Source: Boseongicola sp. SB0675_bin_26
GTDB lineage: Bacteria > Pseudomonadota > Alphaproteobacteria > Rhodobacterales > Rhodobacteraceae
DNA: 9,786 bases
Direction: 5' to 3'
NCBI GenBank assembly: GCA_009843725.1
Contig: VYCX01000380.1
Span: forward strand, 1-9,786
Part shown: in pieces, positions 7,433 to 9,786 of the stretch
Numbering within the stretch: position 1 is the first letter of the stretch
Layout: the number at the start of each line of letters is the position of its first letter
Program-made: the position numbers and the translations under genes
Notes under the pieces: generated by a model
Databases searched by the model: none
Seen by the model: the letters and a program-made list of their open reading frames with translations, nothing else
What the model was told of the DNA's origin: nothing

Positions 7433-7477
7433 CTCGGTGAACCTCGGTCGCTGCCGGACCGGGGTCATGGTTCGGGG

Positions 7478-8527
7478 TCAGTCCCCGACACGTTCTCCTG
7501 TCTTCGCATCGAAGAGGTGGCAGTGATCTGTCGAGATGCGGATCGAAACCATGTCGTCGATTTCAGCGCGATAGTTCTTGCCGGCCTTCACGGATACCAG
7601 AGAGCCGCCGATACGGACGGACACCATGGTTGCGTCCCCCAGGAGCTCCATCGTGTAGATCGGGGCGTTGATCTGGCCGCCTTCGGGGACCACACCTGCA
7701 TCCTCGGCGCGGAAGCCAAGGGTCAAAGGGCCTTCCGGCGCCGAAAGGCCTTCGATCAATGCGTTTTCGGCCTTGAAGGAGCCGCTGGCCATCTCGCCAT
7801 CAACAAGGTTCATGGCCGGGTTGCCGATGAAGCTCGCCACGAATGCGTTGGCGGGTCTGTCGTAGATCTCGGTCGGGGTGCCAACCTGCTGCACGACACC
7901 CTGCTTCATGACCACAACGCGGTCGGCGAGCGTCATGGCTTCGATCTGGTCGTGGGTCACGTAAATCGTTGTCACGGCCAGCTCGTGGCTGAGGTTCTTG
8001 ATCTGGGCCCGGGTGGAGACCCGGAGCTTGGCGTCAAGGTTCGAGAGCGGTTCGTCCATCAGGAAGACGTTGGGTTCCCTCACGATCGCCCGGGCGAGCG
8101 CGACCCGCTGCCGCTGGCCGCCCGAAAGTTCCGCCGGCCTGCGGTGCAGGAAGTCATCCAGCTCAACCATGGCAGAGGCGCGGCGTACTCTTTCATCATG
8201 TGTGGCGGGGTCGACACCGCGGACCTTCAAAGGAAAGCGGATGTTCTCGTAGACGTTCATGTTGGGGTAGAGCGCGTAGGACTGGAACACCATGGCGACG
8301 TCGCGGTCTTTCGGCTCAAGGTCATTGACGACACGGCCGTCAATCGAGATTTCGCCCGACGACGGGTCCTCGAGCCCCGCGACCATGCGCATCGTTGTCG
8401 TCTTGCCGCAGCCCGAGGGGCCGAGAAGAACGAGAAACTCGCGATCTGCAATTGTCAGATCAAAGTCATGTACGCCAACGAAGCTGCCCCACCGTTTGGT
8501 GATGTTGCTCAAGACGATTTCGGCCAT
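7478..8527 (-). CDS. carbohydrate ABC transporter ATP-binding protein, MalK/UgpC type
   Basis: A 349-residue cytoplasmic ATPase that would dimerise beneath the two permeases and power uptake. Visible motifs are Walker A GPSGCGKTT (36-44, K42), Q-loop Q82 in VFQSYALYP, signature LSGGQRQR (134-141), Walker B VFLMDEP (154-160, with E159 the likely catalytic base), SNLDAKLR (162-169) and H-loop H192 in YVTHDQ. Residues from about 240 to the end form the TOBE/MalK-like regulatory domain (GFRAEDAG near 271-278). Length is standard (about 350-370). This is the first gene of the operon, with GGGAGG six bases before ATG 8527. Automated names of this type often say UgpC, but the substrate is not determined by this subunit. 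All catalytic residues are intact. Confidence 0.97.
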   Translation of the reverse strand: MAEIVLSNITKRWGSFVGVHDFDLTIADREFLVLLGPSGCGKTTTMRMVAGLEDPSSGEISIDGRVVNDLEPKDRDVAMVFQSYALYPNMNVYENIRFPLKVRGVDPATHDERVRRASAMVELDDFLHRRPAELSGGQRQRVALARAIVREPNVFLMDEPLSNLDAKLRVSTRAQIKNLSHELAVTTIYVTHDQIEAMTLADRVVVMKQGVVQQVGTPTEIYDRPANAFVASFIGNPAMNLVDGEMASGSFKAENALIEGLSAPEGPLTLGFRAEDAGVVPEGGQINAPIYTMELLGDATMVSVRIGGSLVSVKAGKNYRAEIDDMVSIRISTDHCHLFDAKTGERVGD

Positions 8528-8533
8528 GCTCTC

Positions 8534-8539
8534 CCTCCC
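8534..8539 (-). promoter_or_regulatory. ribosome binding site of the ATPase gene
   Basis: GGGAGG on the minus strand is six bases before ATG 8527. A second overlapping GGAG lies only three bases away from the ATG and is too close to be the main site. Confidence 0.75.
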
Positions 8540-8608
8540 ACGGCGTTCGCAGGCAGAACTGCAGCAGACATTTCACGGTAGACTCAGGGTTGGCGATTCG
8601 GCAAGCAA

Positions 8609-8630
8609 TTTTTGCAAGCGTATGCAAAAA
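8609..8630 (-). promoter_or_regulatory. LacI-family-type operator of the ABC operon
   Basis: TTTTTGCA (8609-8616) and TGCAAAAA (8623-8630) are perfect inverted repeats separated by six bases, AGCGTA, with a central CG. An even-length palindrome with a central CpG and TGCA-like half-sites is the typical form of LacI/GalR-family operators, including those of alphaproteobacterial sugar-uptake operons. It lies about 80 bases before the ATPase start and covers the predicted transcription start, which is the geometry of steric repression. No regulator gene is in the window. Confidence 0.7.
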
Positions 8631-8635
8631 ATATC

Positions 8636-8664
8636 ATAAGATGCTGACATGTAACACTAAACAA
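8636..8664 (-). promoter_or_regulatory. predicted sigma-70 promoter of the ABC operon
   Basis: On the minus strand TTGTTT (8659-8664) serves as -35 and TCTTAT (8636-8641) as -10, 17 bases apart. An overlapping TATGAT (8633-8638) is a better -10 by sequence but would be 20 bases from the -35. Transcription would start near 8629, inside the palindrome at 8609-8630. The agreement between promoter spacing and operator position strengthens both calls. The leader mRNA would be about 100 bases long. Confidence 0.5.
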
Positions 8665-8701
8665 AACGGAAGTCACGGATGGAGGCGAGCCAGCACCTTA
8701 T
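8636..8701. repeat. imperfect 16-bp inverted repeat at the promoter / IS-remnant junction
   Basis: ATAAGATGCTGACATG (8636-8651) on the plus strand matches the minus-strand ATAAGGTGCTGGCTCG (8701-8686) at 12 of 16 positions, with 34 bases between. The right arm lies just past the transposase stop, where an IS630 end repeat would be expected. The left arm overlaps the operon -10. It may be a chance match, a regulatory hairpin or a vestige of the insertion. Confidence 0.35.
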
Positions 8702-8709
8702 GGCGCGGC

Positions 8710-9210
8710 CTACGCCCATGCGGTGATCCGCATGATCGCTTCTGTCTTGCAGGTGAACCCGTTCCATGCCTCCTCGACGGTCTCCCTGACATGCTCGGCG
8801 CTTTCGGGCACGCGGTTGGCGACGTGGCGATGCGTCGGGACCGGGAACAGCGTCCCGACGGGGTTCAGCGCCGGACTGCGGGGCGGCAGCCGGAGCAGGG
8901 AGACGTTGGCGGGAATCTCCAGCTTCCTGGACCGGTGCCGGCCCGCTCCGTCGAGGACGACGAGGGCATGCTTGTCCGCGGGGACCTGCTCCCTGTTCTT
9001 CCGGAGGTGGCGGTTCATCTCTTCTGTGCTGGCCGTCGCGCAGAACATGCCTGACCGCCGTCCCGGTCTCCGGGCAGGCCGCGGAGAACAGGCAGACTTA
9101 TCCGCGGCAGTGGTCCCGCACGCTGCGCGGGCGCGTTCCCTTCCGCGCCCAGACCCTTGGGAGCGTGCCTGTCCGGCCAGCTCTCGCTTCGTCTCGAAAA
9201 TGTCGATCTC
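8710..9210 (-). pseudogene. decayed IS630-family transposase (DDE domain remnant)
   Basis: Only the catalytic half of an IS630/Tc1-mariner-type transposase remains, spread over two frames. One frame reads DEARAGRTGTLPRVWARKG from base 9193, matching the first catalytic Asp region, then CPETGTAV after an in-frame TAA (9100-9098). A second frame carries TEEMNRHL, VVLDGAGRHRS with the second Asp, VSLLRLPPRSPALNPV, and ends ITAWA with TAG at 8712-8710, as intact members do. A 1-base loss in a T-run near 9195-9198 and a compensating shift near 9020-9060 break the frame. The usual LNPVEN block reads LNPVGT, so the third catalytic acid is gone. The N-terminal helix-turn-helix part and clear terminal repeats were not found. 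It cannot encode an active transposase. Confidence 0.85.
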
Positions 9211-9433
9211 AAGCCGGATTGGGTCGAAATCCTGTGATTGTGTGCCAAGCATGCAGGTCAAGTGTGACAGAAGAGCGGCAAGAGGAATGCGCGGTCGGCC
9301 ATCCATGTGGCGCGTGAACCGGAGGCATTCGCAATGCCTTGATCGTTGAACAGATTCCACGCCTCGGCTGCACGCCGGATCGCAAAGTTGCGCAACGACC
9401 CTTCAAGGCGTCCGGAGTCCGCGGTGCGTCCTG
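9211..9433. other. spacer between IS remnant and ispD, no recognisable gene
   Basis: All three minus-strand frames were read. One stays open for about 50 codons (including RNFAIRRAAEAWNLFNDQG) before a TGA, but I recognise no family. No IspF sequence is present. It may be further eroded insertion-element or flanking DNA. Confidence 0.5.
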
Positions 9434-9786
9434 TCAATCAAGGCTCGCGAATCGGTCGAGCAGGACTCGTGCGCGGGCAAGATCGTCCGGCGTCGTGACC
9501 TTGAAATTGGCCTCGGAGCCCTCGACGACCCGCACATCGAGTCCGGCGGCACGGGCCACTTCGACATCGTCGGCGGCGTCGCCCGGGAAGTTCCGGTGCG
9601 CTTCCAGGATGAGCTTGAACTTGAACCCCTGCGGCGTCTGTGCACGCCAGAGATCGTTGCGGGACCGCGCTTCCAGCGCGATTCCGCCTCGCGCAAGCCA
9701 GAGTGCGTCAACGACCGGCAGTGCGGGAAACGCGCCGTCGTGTTCCTTGAGCGCGGCGATGACCCCGCGGATGATGCAAGGGGTAA
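9434..9786 (-). CDS. ispD: IspD, 2-C-methyl-D-erythritol 4-phosphate cytidylyltransferase (C-terminal part)
   Basis: The gene enters from beyond the right edge, and 116 complete codons plus the TGA stop (9436-9434) are visible. The enzyme joins CTP and MEP to give CDP-ME in the non-mevalonate isoprenoid pathway, in the cytoplasm. Diagnostic blocks are LWRAQTPQGF, whose Thr corresponds to T165 of E. coli IspD, the preceding SRN whose Arg fits R157, the DDVEVAR segment, and NFKVTTPDDLARA whose Lys fits K213. These residues contact MEP in the E. coli enzyme. The coding frame ends eight codons after the last conserved block, without a fused IspF, although many alphaproteobacteria have IspDF fusions. 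The N-terminal CTP-binding part is outside the window. A related sugar or polyol cytidylyltransferase is possible but less likely. Confidence 0.88.
   Translation of the reverse strand, partial: TPCIIRGVIAALKEHDGAFPALPVVDALWLARGGIALEARSRNDLWRAQTPQGFKFKLILEAHRNFPGDAADDVEVARAAGLDVRVVEGSEANFKVTTPDDLARARVLLDRFASLD

Noticed and set aside
7382..7468. Longer start (ATG 7468) for the solute-binding protein
   Set aside because: It would put 29 mostly charged residues before a clean signal peptide, while ATG 7381 has an ideal AAGGAG at six bases.
6662..8581. 639-codon open frame on the plus strand
   Set aside because: It is antisense to the binding-protein and ATPase genes, both of which have clear family motifs and ribosome sites. 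The translation has low-information composition rich in His, Arg and Asp.
1..9786. CRISPR array, riboswitch, rRNA or prophage module
   Set aside because: I saw no spaced identical direct repeats, no known riboswitch core, no rRNA sequence and no phage structural or integrase proteins. A covariance-model search was not possible here.

Overview
The window is a GC-rich stretch of chromosome-like bacterial DNA. The protein families point to an alphaproteobacterium, and Rhodobacterales is my best guess. That guess rests on a carbohydrate ABC importer of the MalK/MalF/MalG type that carries a tandem SnoaL-like gene, on a RecD2-type helicase, and on the style of the IspD tail. No 16S rRNA or other decisive marker is present, so the taxonomy is inferred.

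Layout, left to right. Bases 1-90 (minus strand) hold a tRNA-Ser with anticodon GCT and an encoded CCA. About 530 bases with no convincing gene follow. A RecD2 helicase gene runs on the plus strand (625-2844). It converges, across a 183-base spacer rich in inverted repeats, on a five-gene minus-strand operon (8527 down to 3028).

The operon order in the direction of transcription is: MalK/UgpC-type ATPase, periplasmic solute-binding protein, MalF-type permease, MalG-type permease, and a two-domain SnoaL-like protein. Together the first four make a complete importer: the binding protein captures the solute in the periplasm, the two permeases form the channel, and two copies of the ATPase drive it. 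The SnoaL-like protein is the only non-transport member and is the best clue to substrate processing, but its reaction cannot be read from sequence. Upstream of the ATPase lies a plausible sigma-70 promoter whose start point falls in a near-perfect LacI-type palindrome with a central CG. Stem-loops lie on both sides of the binding-protein gene and may set its higher mRNA level.

Right of the operon promoter is a decayed IS630-family transposase (about 8710-9210, minus strand) with a stop, two frameshifts and a lost catalytic glutamate. A 220-base spacer without a recognisable gene follows. The window then ends inside the C-terminal half of an IspD cytidylyltransferase gene (9434 to beyond 9786, minus strand), which stops without a fused IspF domain.

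I do not see a clearly new defence, mobile or RNA system. The least explained parts are the tandem SnoaL protein tied to the importer, the operator/promoter arrangement whose regulator is not in the window, and the structured spacer at 2845-3027.
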